Assembly: GCA_965230985.1 (NCBI GenBank)
Contig: OZ246399.1
Span: forward strand, 372,001 to 436,000
Reading direction: 5' to 3'
Source of the DNA: UBA2211 sp035404185
GTDB lineage: Bacteria; Patescibacteriota; Minisyncoccia; Minisyncoccales; Minisyncoccaceae
DNA length: 64,000 nt
Position 1 is the first letter of the stretch. Each line of letters opens with the position of its first letter. The position numbers and the translations under genes are program-made. A model generated the notes under the pieces. It saw only the letters and a list, made by a program, of their open reading frames with translations, ran no database searches and was not told the origin of the DNA. Below are positions 53,363-60,470 of this stretch, in pieces.

Positions 53363-54019
53363 TTATTTTGGCAAGAAGGCTAAATATTTGTAAATAGTGT
53401 AGAAATGAAAAGCGGTTCCTAAAAGAACGAGGATATGGAATATTTCATGAAAACCGAATCCTTTTGAAATGTTCGGTTTTTTCATGGCATAGATTACCGC
53501 TCCGACGGTATAAAATATTCCTCCGATCAAAAGCCAGATGATTGTATCAAGATTGGTGGCTTTAAATAAAGGGTAAATAACAATTATTACCAGCCAGCTC
53601 ATTAATAGATAAAGAGAGGTGGCGAACCAGCGGGGAACTTTAGTCCAGAATGATTTAAAGAAGACGGTTGAAATCCCAGCGGCTGCCAATATCCAAATTG
53701 TTATTAAAATTGATATTCCCATTATTCCTTTTAGGGCAATCAAGCAAAAAGGAGTGTATGTTCCGGCAATCAGAATGTATATCATAGCGTGGTCTATTTT
53801 TCTGAAGACATCAACTTCTTCGGGAGAGTGTCCGAAGAGATGGTAAATAGCACTCGAGGTGTATAGGAAAATCATGCTTCCTCCGAAAATAAAAAAAGAA
53901 ACTATTTTTGTTAAATCATTTTGCTTGTAGGCGGAATAAAGAAGGAAAATAGTTCCGACTAAAGAAAGAATTGCTCCGATTAAGTGACTTATTCCGCTGA
54001 TTGGGTCTTTGATTTTCAT
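53363..54019 (-). CDS. hemolysin III / YqfA (AdipoR-like) membrane protein
   Basis: 218 aa from ATG 54019 (MKIKDPISGISHLIGA); an in-frame start at 54163 would overlap the divergent gene and its promoter. Seven TM helices; conserved Ser/His residues SAIYHLFGH, KIDHAMIYILIAGTYTPF and a final GFHEIFHILVLLGTAFHF form the likely zinc site of the PAQR fold. Probably a ceramidase-type or other lipid hydrolase activity; hemolysis is a historical name. A TATAAA box (54029-54034, minus) gives a nearly leaderless start. Confidence 0.92.
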   Translation of the reverse strand: MKIKDPISGISHLIGAILSLVGTIFLLYSAYKQNDLTKIVSFFIFGGSMIFLYTSSAIYHLFGHSPEEVDVFRKIDHAMIYILIAGTYTPFCLIALKGIMGISILITIWILAAAGISTVFFKSFWTKVPRWFATSLYLLMSWLVIIVIYPLFKATNLDTIIWLLIGGIFYTVGAVIYAMKKPNISKGFGFHEIFHILVLLGTAFHFYTIYKYLAFLPK

Positions 54020-54064
54020 GTTGTTAATTTTATAGTTTTGTGATATATCAATGGTAGCATTTTT

Positions 54065-54070
54065 TATAAT
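54065..54070 (+). promoter_or_regulatory. -10 box of orphan gene 54102
   Basis: TATAAT, start near 54077, leader about 25 bases containing the SD. No convincing -35. Confidence 0.45.
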
Positions 54071-54090
54071 ATTTTTCACTAGAGTACTAA

Positions 54091-54097
54091 GGGAGGT
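54091..54097 (+). promoter_or_regulatory. strong SD sequence deciding the start at 54102
   Basis: GGGAGGT 4 bases before ATG 54102. The in-frame upstream start at 54051 lies before the -10 box and is rejected. Confidence 0.8.
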
Positions 54098-54101
54098 TAG
54101 A

Positions 54102-54638
54102 ATGATTGCAAAATTGTTATCACGATTAGGATGGAAAAGAGAAAAGACCTTAGCTGACCACATTGAAAGGCAGCTTAGATGCTTTGATTATTCTCCTCAG
54201 CTGGAAATCGTCAAAATGGATCTTAATTGCGAAAGAAGGATTTATCTTTCTGACGGAAGACATAGTTATCCCAAGAATCCGACGATGTACGTTCTTAATA
54301 CCCGTACAGAATCTTCACCTTGGTATGACGACGAAATAATGGCAATCATGGTTGCTATGAGATGGGTTCGTCGGAGAGCTCAAAGCGGAGACGATAAGCC
54401 GCAACCGTTTCCTTACATCATCGATCCGGGTGTTTACAAATGGATGGATTCACTGCTTTTCAATTCATGGGATGAATACGAAGCAGATGCTGAAGTTGTC
54501 GGAAGGATAGCAGCAGAAATGAAGTCATCAGGACGGTTTTCGAATAAAGAGATAGCCGAGATTGCGAGAATGCCTGCAGAGGAAATTATGAAAAAAGTTG
54601 GATTGGAAATATTCCAATCGCCATTTTTTAACAAATAA
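54102..54638 (+). CDS. orphan protein of unknown function
   Basis: 178 aa. Not recognised. Soluble, basic N-terminus (LLSRLGWKREKTLADHIERQLR), central beta region, YDDEIMAIMVAMRWVRRRAQSG helix, and a helical C-terminus whose EIAEIARMPAEEIMKKVG could be a small helix-turn-helix-like unit. A high share of G/C-ending codons contrasts with the neighbours. Single gene with strong SD and a terminator that contains the stop codon. One of the five SD-bearing orphan genes. Confidence 0.72.
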   Translation: MIAKLLSRLGWKREKTLADHIERQLRCFDYSPQLEIVKMDLNCERRIYLSDGRHSYPKNPTMYVLNTRTESSPWYDDEIMAIMVAMRWVRRRAQSGDDKPQPFPYIIDPGVYKWMDSLLFNSWDEYEADAEVVGRIAAEMKSSGRFSNKEIAEIARMPAEEIMKKVGLEIFQSPFFNK

Positions 54639-54658
54639 GGACGAAACCTTATTTTTTT
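54633..54658 (+). terminator. intrinsic terminator containing the stop codon
   Basis: AAATAAGG (54633-54640) / CCTTATTT (54647-54654), loop ACGAAA, T run. The TAA stop (54636-54638) is in the left arm. Confidence 0.88.
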
Positions 54659-54772
54659 GTAAATTGACAAAATTAATAGGAAAACAAAGAAGCCGATGAT
54701 TCGACTAAGATGACTGCCATCCATGAATCTTCTTTCGGGGCGAGGCTGAGAGCGCAGGTTTAGTTTCCCGAT

Positions 54773-54910
54773 ATGGAACTTTTTCCCAGTGTTGAAGTTA
54801 AAAACATTGGCAATTTTAGAAACAGCGTCTTTCAATTACTTGAAGAAGGTAGTCGAAGCGATGCAAAATACATCGCTCAAACATTGACAAATTTAAAAAT
54901 AGAAATATAA
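54773..54910 (+). CDS. possible 45-aa peptide
   Basis: Short open frame, ATG to TAA, 45 aa: acidic, amphipathic (ELFPSVEVKNIGNFRNSVFQ and LLEEGSRSDAKYIAQTLTN). No homologue recognised and no clear SD. In its favour: higher G+C like the neighbouring orphan gene, and its stop codon lies inside a terminator hairpin exactly as for 54102. The rest of the 282-base interval 54639-54920 holds that gene's terminator, a TTGACA at 54664 without a good -10, and a 17-codon frame at 54711; it may be a remnant of a larger gene. Confidence 0.4.
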   Translation: MELFPSVEVKNIGNFRNSVFQLLEEGSRSDAKYIAQTLTNLKIEI

Positions 54911-54930
54911 GGATTGCTCCTTATTTTTTT
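54907..54930. terminator. terminator shared by the 45-aa frame and the nagZ-like gene
   Basis: ATAAGGA (54907-54913) / TCCTTAT (54918-54924), loop TTGC, then seven or more T. Contains the stop of the 45-aa frame; the minus-strand gene ends at 54921 in its right arm. Confidence 0.8.
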
Positions 54931-56054
54931 ATTCCGTATTTTTCTTTTAAAGCTTGGATTCGATTATAAGAATCGTTGATTTGTTCGATAGATATTTTTC
55001 CATCCTTCACGGCTTTTAAGATAATATCAACAGCATCGTAGGGAGCTTTTTCGTCGTAGGTTTTTCCATTATTAGAAATAATCAATATATCACAGCCAGC
55101 ATTAATGGCTTTGATGATTGCTTCGTCGTATCCGTAATTATCAACAATGGCTCCCATTTGCATATCATCAGAAACGACAATACCAGTGAATTTCAATTGG
55201 TCTCTTAAAATATTTTTAATAAACAGGGGAGATAGTGTTGCGGGGTAATTTGGATCAACATTTGTATTGACAATATGGGCGGTCATAACCATATCAGAAT
55301 ATCCGTTTTCAATTAGTTTCTGATAGGGAATCAGTTCGTCTTGTTGATAAGTATTAGTCACATCAACTATTCCTAAATGAGAATCAGAGGTGGAACTGCC
55401 GTGGCCGGGAAAATGTTTGATGGCGGTAATGATATTATTTTGATGAAGTCCGGTAATAAAGCTTGAAGCGTGTTCGTAAACTTTAATCGGGTCGGCACTA
55501 AAAGACCTTTCCAAATATCCTATCACTGGATTTTCTGGATTAACGTTAACATCAACATCAGGTGCAAAATCCATATTAAATCCAAGAGCTTTTAATTGTT
55601 GGCCTAAAATGTTAGCCTGATTTTTTGTTTCTTCTGTGGTTCCTTTCCCCAATTCTTCAGCTGAGGGAATGTTGGTGAATCCGTATTTTGTTTTCAATCT
55701 GTTTATATATCCTCCCTCTGCATCAATCGAAACAAAAAGAGGAGTAGGTGAATATCTGTTCAAATCTTCTATTAGTTTTTTTGTCTGATTGTAGTCAACA
55801 ATATTTCTAGGAAATTCTCCCGAAGGATTATCTTTGTCAAAAAGAATTACTCCTCCAATATTTAGAATGTTTATCGCTTTGGAAATATATGATGTTCGGT
55901 CAATTTCAGTTCCGCGGAATCCGATAATCAGCATCTGTCCGACTTTTTGTTTTAATTCGTAATCTTGATTCCGATCTTCATAGTAGATGTATCCCAAATA
56001 AGTAATTATAAAAAGAAGAACGGCAATTAAGCTTATTTTTAGTATTCTATGCAT
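54921..56054 (-). CDS. glycoside hydrolase family 3, NagZ-like
   Basis: 377 aa. N-terminal TM anchor (about 5-24), then GH3 barrel: MLIIGFRGTEID, FVSIDAEGGYINRLK, GFNMDFAPDVDVN, AIKHFPGHGSSTSDSHL (catalytic His loop) and VVSDDMQMGAI with the nucleophile Asp. Beta-N-acetylhexosaminidase acting on peptidoglycan fragments, here probably outside the membrane because of the anchor. Divergent from the PsbP-like gene at 56110. Confidence 0.93.
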   Translation of the reverse strand: MHRILKISLIAVLLFIITYLGYIYYEDRNQDYELKQKVGQMLIIGFRGTEIDRTSYISKAINILNIGGVILFDKDNPSGEFPRNIVDYNQTKKLIEDLNRYSPTPLFVSIDAEGGYINRLKTKYGFTNIPSAEELGKGTTEETKNQANILGQQLKALGFNMDFAPDVDVNVNPENPVIGYLERSFSADPIKVYEHASSFITGLHQNNIITAIKHFPGHGSSTSDSHLGIVDVTNTYQQDELIPYQKLIENGYSDMVMTAHIVNTNVDPNYPATLSPLFIKNILRDQLKFTGIVVSDDMQMGAIVDNYGYDEAIIKAINAGCDILIISNNGKTYDEKAPYDAVDIILKAVKDGKISIEQINDSYNRIQALKEKYGIKK

Positions 56055-56088
56055 GGTTTTTAAATAATATTATGTTATAATTATAGCA

Positions 56089-56094
56089 TATAAT
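56089..56094 (+). promoter_or_regulatory. -10 box of gene 56110
   Basis: TATAAT, leader about 9 bases; a second TATAAT lies at 56076-56081. Confidence 0.45.
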
Positions 56095-56109
56095 AAAAGA
56101 ACAAAAAAT

Positions 56110-56682
56110 ATGAATAAAAAAGCAATAATATTTTTTATAATAGCGCTTATTCTTATTATCGGAGGATATTTTTTGGTGAATTATGATTTTTCTAACACTG
56201 AATCACAAAAAGAAAACAGTAATGGCTATTTATTAAAAGACGGTTTTTCGATAAAGATTCCTGAGGGATGGGAAGAGACGCAGGCCATTACCGGAATTTC
56301 CGCTATGATCATTAAGAAGTTTGAAGACCACGAAGAGCCGGAATTGAAAAATATTAATTTCAGAAGCTATTTTGCCGTAACTTATGATAAATTAAACGGA
56401 AAAACCATTAAACAGTACGCAGAATATCTTGAAGAAGAAATTGTTGCCGTAAATAGTAATTTTAAAGTAGACAAAGAAGAGGCACTGATAATTAATGCCA
56501 ATGAAAGTTATGTTGTAGAGGGCAGCCTAAGTCAACAGGGAGCTGATTTTAAATTGCTCGCTGTTGTTATAAAGGGAAAAGAAGACGGGGTTTGGATAGT
56601 TTCTTTTAATACAGGTAAAAATGATTGGGATAAATATTCGGGATTAGTTTCGGAAACAATAATGTCTTTTACTGTTAGATAA
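56110..56682 (+). CDS. membrane-anchored PsbP/DUF1795-like protein
   Basis: 190 aa. TM anchor (about 5-24), short linker, then a domain starting KDGFSIKIPEGWEE and ending WIVSFNTGKNDWDKYSGLVSETIMSFTV, the layout of PsbP-like or DUF1795 domains in bacterial lipoproteins. No lipobox. Function unknown; extracytoplasmic. Confidence 0.7.
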   Translation: MNKKAIIFFIIALILIIGGYFLVNYDFSNTESQKENSNGYLLKDGFSIKIPEGWEETQAITGISAMIIKKFEDHEEPELKNINFRSYFAVTYDKLNGKTIKQYAEYLEEEIVAVNSNFKVDKEEALIINANESYVVEGSLSQQGADFKLLAVVIKGKEDGVWIVSFNTGKNDWDKYSGLVSETIMSFTVR

Positions 56683-56710
56683 TTATACGAAATATCGTTG
56701 TTATTAATAT

Positions 56711-56739
56711 TTGACATTATTAACTAATTACTGTATCCT
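56711..56739 (+). promoter_or_regulatory. promoter of the RRM gene
   Basis: Consensus TTGACA (56711-56716), 17-bp spacer, TATCCT (56734-56739). Start near 56746 leaves a leader of about 75 bases, long for this genome, with self-complementary CTCT...AGAG segments and the AGGTCG element (56790-56795). Confidence 0.65.
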
Positions 56740-56820
56740 TATCATATACACATTAGGTGTCGTGCTCTTCTCTACAGAGTAGTGAGAGTAGGTCGTTTAT
56801 TAATCAATTTTCAAAATCAA

Positions 56821-57093
56821 ATGGAAAAGAAGTTATACGTAGGAAATCTTCCTTACTCAACAACTGATGCTTCTCTAAAAGATATGTTCGCAGCCGCTGG
56901 CAACGTAGCCGCAGCTTCAATCATTATCGATAAGTTTAGCAAAAGATCAAAAGGATTCGGTTTTGTTGAAATGGCCACTGAAGAAGAGGCTGCTAAAGCA
57001 AAAGAAATGTTCAACGGATCTGAGGTAGAAGGAAGAAAGATGATCGTTGACGAAGCTAGACCAATGAAGGAAAACAACTTCAAAGGTGAATAA
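56821..57093 (+). CDS. RRM-domain RNA-binding protein
   Basis: 90 aa, a single RNA recognition motif: RNP2 KLYVGNLPYSTT near residue 4 and RNP1 KGFGFVEM near 44, plus ALA-type helix EEAAKAKEMFNGSEVEGRKMIVDEA. Start 56821 is the family-typical MEKKLYVGN; an upstream in-frame start at 56782 lies within the leader. Related cyanobacterial Rbp proteins are cold-induced RNA chaperones; the long structured leader would fit such control, which is inference. A strong GC hairpin follows. Confidence 0.93.
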   Translation: MEKKLYVGNLPYSTTDASLKDMFAAAGNVAAASIIIDKFSKRSKGFGFVEMATEEEAAKAKEMFNGSEVEGRKMIVDEARPMKENNFKGE

Positions 57094-57109
57094 TCGTTGA
57101 TAATTCACA

Positions 57110-57135
57110 AGGCCCCCATTCGGGGGTCTTTTCTT
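57110..57135 (+). terminator. strong intrinsic terminator after the RRM gene
   Basis: GGCCCCC (57111-57117) / GGGGGTC (57122-57128), loop ATTC, T run. Confidence 0.93.
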
Positions 57136-57148
57136 ATTTTCTTTTCAA

Positions 57149-57157
57149 TGTTAAAAT
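57149..57157 (+). promoter_or_regulatory. extended -10 promoter of the superoxide reductase gene
   Basis: TGT-TAAAAT (57149-57157), 8 bases before ATG 57166; nearly leaderless. Confidence 0.5.
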
Positions 57158-57165
57158 ATTTGTAT

Positions 57166-57531
57166 ATGACAAAACAAAAACAAATATACAAATGCAATAT
57201 TTGCGGAAATATTGTTGAAATGGTTCACACTGGCGCCGGAGAACTTGTTTGCTGCGGTCAGCCGATGGAACTTCAAACAGAAAAAGAAATTGATGAGGGA
57301 AAAGAAAAGCACGTTCCGGTGATTGAGAAGACGGAAAAAGGAATTTTAGTTAAAGTCGGAGAAGTTTCTCATCCGATGGAAGATGGTCATTATATCGAAT
57401 GGATAGAAATAAATAATTGTAAGGTATTTTTGAAACCAGGAGATAATCCTTCTGCCGAATTTAATGTTTCGGGAGAAGTTTCGGCAAGAATATACTGTAA
57501 TATACACGGGCTATGGAAATCAAAAACGTAA
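57166..57531 (+). CDS. dfx: desulfoferrodoxin / superoxide reductase (2Fe type)
   Basis: 121 aa from ATG 57166 (MTKQKQIYKC). Desulforedoxin centre: C10, C13, C29, C30 bind Fe(Cys)4. Catalytic Fe(His)4(Cys) centre: H49, H69, H75, H114 and C111, with the conserved EKH (E47-K48-H49) gating motif. Reduces superoxide to H2O2 without making O2, typical of anaerobes. An upstream in-frame start at 57097 overlaps the terminator and is rejected. Overlaps the next gene by 19 bases. Confidence 0.96.
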   Translation: MTKQKQIYKCNICGNIVEMVHTGAGELVCCGQPMELQTEKEIDEGKEKHVPVIEKTEKGILVKVGEVSHPMEDGHYIEWIEINNCKVFLKPGDNPSAEFNVSGEVSARIYCNIHGLWKSKT

Positions 57532-57848
57532 TTAATTTTGAGGAGTTTGAAAAAATTGATTTGAGAGCGGGAAAGATACTGGAAGCGGAAAGAGTCGAAG
57601 GTTCGGACAAGCTTTTAAAGTTACAAATTGATTTGGGAGAAGAAAAAAGACAAATCTTGGCGGGAATCGGCAAGGCATATGCTCCCGAAGAATTGATTAA
57701 TAAGACAGTCATTGTTATAATCAATCTTGAGCCTAGAGTTTTAATGGGTCTTGAGAGTCAAGGAATGGTCCTGGCCGTCAAAGACAATAATAATTTATCA
57801 GTTTTGGTTCCGGAAAAAGAAATAGTCCCCGGTTCCAAAATTAGCTAA
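57513..57848 (+). CDS. tRNA-binding (OB-fold) protein, MetRS C-terminal/CsaA type
   Basis: 111 aa. INFEEFEKIDLRAGKILEAERVEGSDKLLKLQIDLG, RQILAGIGKAY and MVLAVKDNNNLSVLVPEKEIVPGSKI are typical of the EMAP/Trbp111-like tRNA-binding domain that is the C-terminus of methionyl-tRNA synthetase. As a free protein it acts in trans on tRNA, or is a CsaA-like chaperone. Its start overlaps the superoxide reductase end by 19 bases. Confidence 0.92.
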   Translation: MEIKNVINFEEFEKIDLRAGKILEAERVEGSDKLLKLQIDLGEEKRQILAGIGKAYAPEELINKTVIVIINLEPRVLMGLESQGMVLAVKDNNNLSVLVPEKEIVPGSKIS

Positions 57849-57889
57849 AGGTCGCATAGATAACAAAATTAATTTATTTTTTTAAAAAA

Positions 57890-58693
57890 ATGGAAGCACA
57901 ATATTTCGAAAAAGAAGCAAGAACAGAGAATCCCATGATTAAGACTTTAATGATAGTGGGAATTATTTTCTTGCTAGTTTTAACAATCTATACTATTTTT
58001 GGAATTCAATACACTTCAAAAACAACCCAATATATAGGATCTTCTACAGGAGAAAATACTATTAATGTTTCTGAGACCGGAACAGTTTATGCTGTTCCTG
58101 ATGTTGCTTTAGTAACATTTACAACAATGACTGATGCAACAACAATTAATGCAGCTTTAACCAATAATCAAGAAAAAACAAACAGGATTCTAGATTTTTT
58201 AAAGAGGCAGGATGTTGCAGATAGCGACGTAAAGACAGTTGATTTTAATATTTATCCTCAATATGAATGGCAAACAAAGGGGGTTGATTTAACTGTTTAT
58301 CCTTTGGGTAAAAGAGTTATTGTCGGTTACGAAGCTATTGAATCAGTTGAAGTAACCATGAGAGATACTGAACAAATTGGAAGGAATATACAAGGTTCTC
58401 TTGATGCTGGAGCCAGTCAAGTTTCAGGTTTAACCTTTATAATTAGCAATGAAGAAGCACTTAAAAAACAAGCAAGAGAACAAGCTGTTGCTAGTGCTCA
58501 AGCTAAAGCAGCAGAAATTGCTAAAAATCTAAAAGTGGGACTAGGTAATCCAGTAAGCTTTACTGAATCATATTATTCTCCAGTTTATAATTCAAAAGGA
58601 ACAGCTACTTCTGGTACAGGAAGTAATTTCCAAATAGTTGTTGGAGAAAATAAGATAGAAGTAACAGTTAACATTTCTTACGATATTAAATAA
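57890..58693 (+). CDS. SIMPL (DUF541) domain protein 2
   Basis: 267 aa. TM anchor at about 20-42, then SIMPL: ENTINVSETGTVYAVPDVALVTF, YEWQTKGVDLT, and EEALKKQAREQAVASAQAKAAEIAKNLKVGLG. Paralogue of the gene at 27987 but diverged. Its leader holds an AGGTCG element at 57849-57854, 35 bases before the ATG. Followed after 3 bases by an FKBP gene, so both act at the outer face. Confidence 0.88.
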   Translation: MEAQYFEKEARTENPMIKTLMIVGIIFLLVLTIYTIFGIQYTSKTTQYIGSSTGENTINVSETGTVYAVPDVALVTFTTMTDATTINAALTNNQEKTNRILDFLKRQDVADSDVKTVDFNIYPQYEWQTKGVDLTVYPLGKRVIVGYEAIESVEVTMRDTEQIGRNIQGSLDAGASQVSGLTFIISNEEALKKQAREQAVASAQAKAAEIAKNLKVGLGNPVSFTESYYSPVYNSKGTATSGTGSNFQIVVGENKIEVTVNISYDIK

Positions 58694-58696
58694 TAT

Positions 58697-59161
58697 ATGA
58701 AAGTTGAAAAAAAGACAGTTTTATTAATAGTAATATTGCTGGTTATTGCTTTGGCTATTTTTCTTTTAATGAAGCCAAAAGAATTAATGGCTCCTAACGG
58801 TGCGAAAAATACAGATCAAGCCAGTTTAGTAAACAAAATGGACGAAGTTAAAATAGAGGTATTACAAGAAGGGACAGGGGAGGTTTCAAAAAAAGGAGAT
58901 ACTCTTACTGTTAACTATACGGGAACATTAACAGATGGAACTCAGTTTGATTCAAGTGTAGGAAAAACACCATTTTCTTTCACCTTAGGAGAAAATAGAG
59001 TTATTCAAGGTTGGGAGCAGGGAATGCTTAATATGAAAGTTGGAGAAAAAAGAAGGTTAACTATTCCTTCAGATTTAGGATACGGTCCTCAGGGCTACCC
59101 TGGCGTTATCCCAGGCAATGCTACTTTGATATTTGAAGTTGAGTTGCTGAAAATAAATTAA
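58697..59161 (+). CDS. FKBP-type peptidyl-prolyl isomerase, membrane-anchored
   Basis: 154 aa. TM anchor (about 6-25), then a single FKBP domain: DTLTVNYTGTLTDGTQFDSS, PFSFTLGENRVIQGWEQGMLNMKVGEKRRLTIPSDLGYG and ATLIFEVELL. Proline isomerisation of exported proteins outside the membrane, a partner of Sec export. Confidence 0.96.
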   Translation: MKVEKKTVLLIVILLVIALAIFLLMKPKELMAPNGAKNTDQASLVNKMDEVKIEVLQEGTGEVSKKGDTLTVNYTGTLTDGTQFDSSVGKTPFSFTLGENRVIQGWEQGMLNMKVGEKRRLTIPSDLGYGPQGYPGVIPGNATLIFEVELLKIN

Positions 59162-59165
59162 TTAA

Positions 59166-59192
59166 AAGGCCCCGTTCTCGGGGCTTTTTTGT
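59166..59192 (+). terminator. intrinsic terminator after the FKBP gene
   Basis: GCCCCG (59169-59174) / CGGGGC (59179-59184), loop TTCT, then TTTTTT. Confidence 0.94.
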
Positions 59193-59204
59193 TTCCTAAA
59201 ATTG

Positions 59205-59213
59205 TGTTAATAT
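59205..59213 (+). promoter_or_regulatory. extended -10 promoter of the UDG gene (leaderless)
   Basis: TGT-TAATAT (59205-59213), 6 bases before ATG 59220. Confidence 0.55.
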
Positions 59214-59219
59214 TTTTAT

Positions 59220-59795
59220 ATGTTAAGTAAAAAAGAGAAAGAATTTGAAAAGATAACCAAGGATGCTTTTTTGTGTAAGAAATGTGTTTTGTATAAGAAA
59301 AGAAAGGCTCCAGTTATTGGACAGGGAAGCTTAAAAGCAAAAATAATGTTTATTGGGGAAGCTCCGGGAGCCAAAGAAGATGCAACTGGTATCCCTTTTT
59401 GTGGAAGGTCTGGTAAATTTTTAGACGAATTATTGAAATCAGCCAAGATAGACAGAGAAAAAGTATATATTTGCAATATTATTAAATGCAGGCCACCAGA
59501 AAATAGAGATCCAGTGGAAAAAGAAATCAAAGCTTGTAGTTGTTTTATTGAAAAGCAGATTGAAATCATTTCTCCTAATGTTATTTGTCCTCTAGGCAGG
59601 CACTCAATGAGATTTGTTATGGAAAAATTTGGACTTATTGATGATATTGATGTTATTGGTAAAATTCATGGTAAGGTTTTTAAAGGAAAAGAAATAATTA
59701 TTCCTTTTTATCATCCAGCAGTAGCGTTGTATAATCCAAAAATGAAAGATGTTTTAAGAGATGATTTTAAAATATTAAAAAAGTATGTTGATTAA
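59220..59795 (+). CDS. family 4 uracil-DNA glycosylase
   Basis: 191 aa. Motif A GEAPGAKEDATGIPFCGRSG, motif B HPAVALYNP, and four cysteines for the 4Fe-4S cluster (CKKC near the N-terminus, and two further Cys in CNIIKCRPP/ACSCF region). Removes uracil from deaminated DNA. Its mRNA appears leaderless. Overlaps the DUF167 gene by 11 bases. Confidence 0.95.
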   Translation: MLSKKEKEFEKITKDAFLCKKCVLYKKRKAPVIGQGSLKAKIMFIGEAPGAKEDATGIPFCGRSGKFLDELLKSAKIDREKVYICNIIKCRPPENRDPVEKEIKACSCFIEKQIEIISPNVICPLGRHSMRFVMEKFGLIDDIDVIGKIHGKVFKGKEIIIPFYHPAVALYNPKMKDVLRDDFKILKKYVD

Positions 59796-60006
59796 AGTTA
59801 AAGCTTTTCCTTGCTCAAAAGAAGAAAGGATAGTTAAAAAAAGTATTGATAGTTTTGATGTTTTTGTTTGCGAAGAGGCGGAAAGAAATATGGCTAATAA
59901 AAGAATTATTGAATTAATAGCAGATTATTTTAATATTCCTCAACACAAAGCAAAGATGATCAAGGGGTTTAAAGAGTCTAGTAAAATTTTTGATATTAAA
60001 GATTAA
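59785..60006 (+). CDS. DUF167/YggU family protein
   Basis: 73 aa. LIKVKAFPCSKEERI, EEAERNMANKRIIELIADYFNIP and KMIKGFKESSKIF fit the YggU fold (alpha/beta, about 75-100 aa). Function unknown; commonly near repair or ribosomal genes. Translationally coupled to the UDG gene. Confidence 0.8.
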   Translation: MLIKVKAFPCSKEERIVKKSIDSFDVFVCEEAERNMANKRIIELIADYFNIPQHKAKMIKGFKESSKIFDIKD

Positions 60007-60026
60007 ATCTGATAATATACATATAT

Positions 60027-60467
60027 ATGATACAAGAATTATTATTAAATAAGGCATTAGCATCAGCAGTATTATCTTGGTTTATCGCTCAAACAATAAA
60101 AGCTATTTTTTTAACTATAAAACAAAAGAAATTTAGATTTGATTTGTATTCTTTGCCAGGAGGGTTTCCTTCTTCTCATACTGCTTCTGTTGTCGGATTA
60201 TCAACAGCTGTAGGTATGATTTCTGGATTTGATTCGGTTGCTTTTGCTATTTCGATTATTTTAGCCTTTTTTATGATTTATGATGCAAAGGTTATTAGGG
60301 GAGCAGCTGGTAAACAGGCTCAATCATTAAATATATTAATAGAGACTTATAACGAGGAGGAAGAAGAAGATTTGGATAAATTGAGAGAAAGACTGGGACA
60401 TAGTATGATTGAAATATTAGGAGGAATTATTATTGGAATATTAGCAGCGGTTATAATCATTGGATAG
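60027..60467 (+). CDS. divergent PAP2 family (DUF212) membrane protein
   Basis: 146 aa, four TM helices. LPGGFPSSHTASVVGLSTAVG is the PAP2-like phosphatase signature, DAKVIRGAAGKQAQSLN and GHSMIEILGGIIIGI complete the DUF212 pattern. Probably a phosphatase on a lipid or isoprenoid phosphate; a UppP gene lies 650 bases downstream. Confidence 0.92.
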   Translation: MIQELLLNKALASAVLSWFIAQTIKAIFLTIKQKKFRFDLYSLPGGFPSSHTASVVGLSTAVGMISGFDSVAFAISIILAFFMIYDAKVIRGAAGKQAQSLNILIETYNEEEEEDLDKLRERLGHSMIEILGGIIIGILAAVIIIG

Positions 60468-60470
60468 CAC

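Noticed and set aside
54434..54835. 133-codon minus-strand open frame over the orphan gene 54102
   Set aside because: It runs antisense through a gene with a strong SD and a terminator, has no signals of its own, and its protein has no recognisable features.
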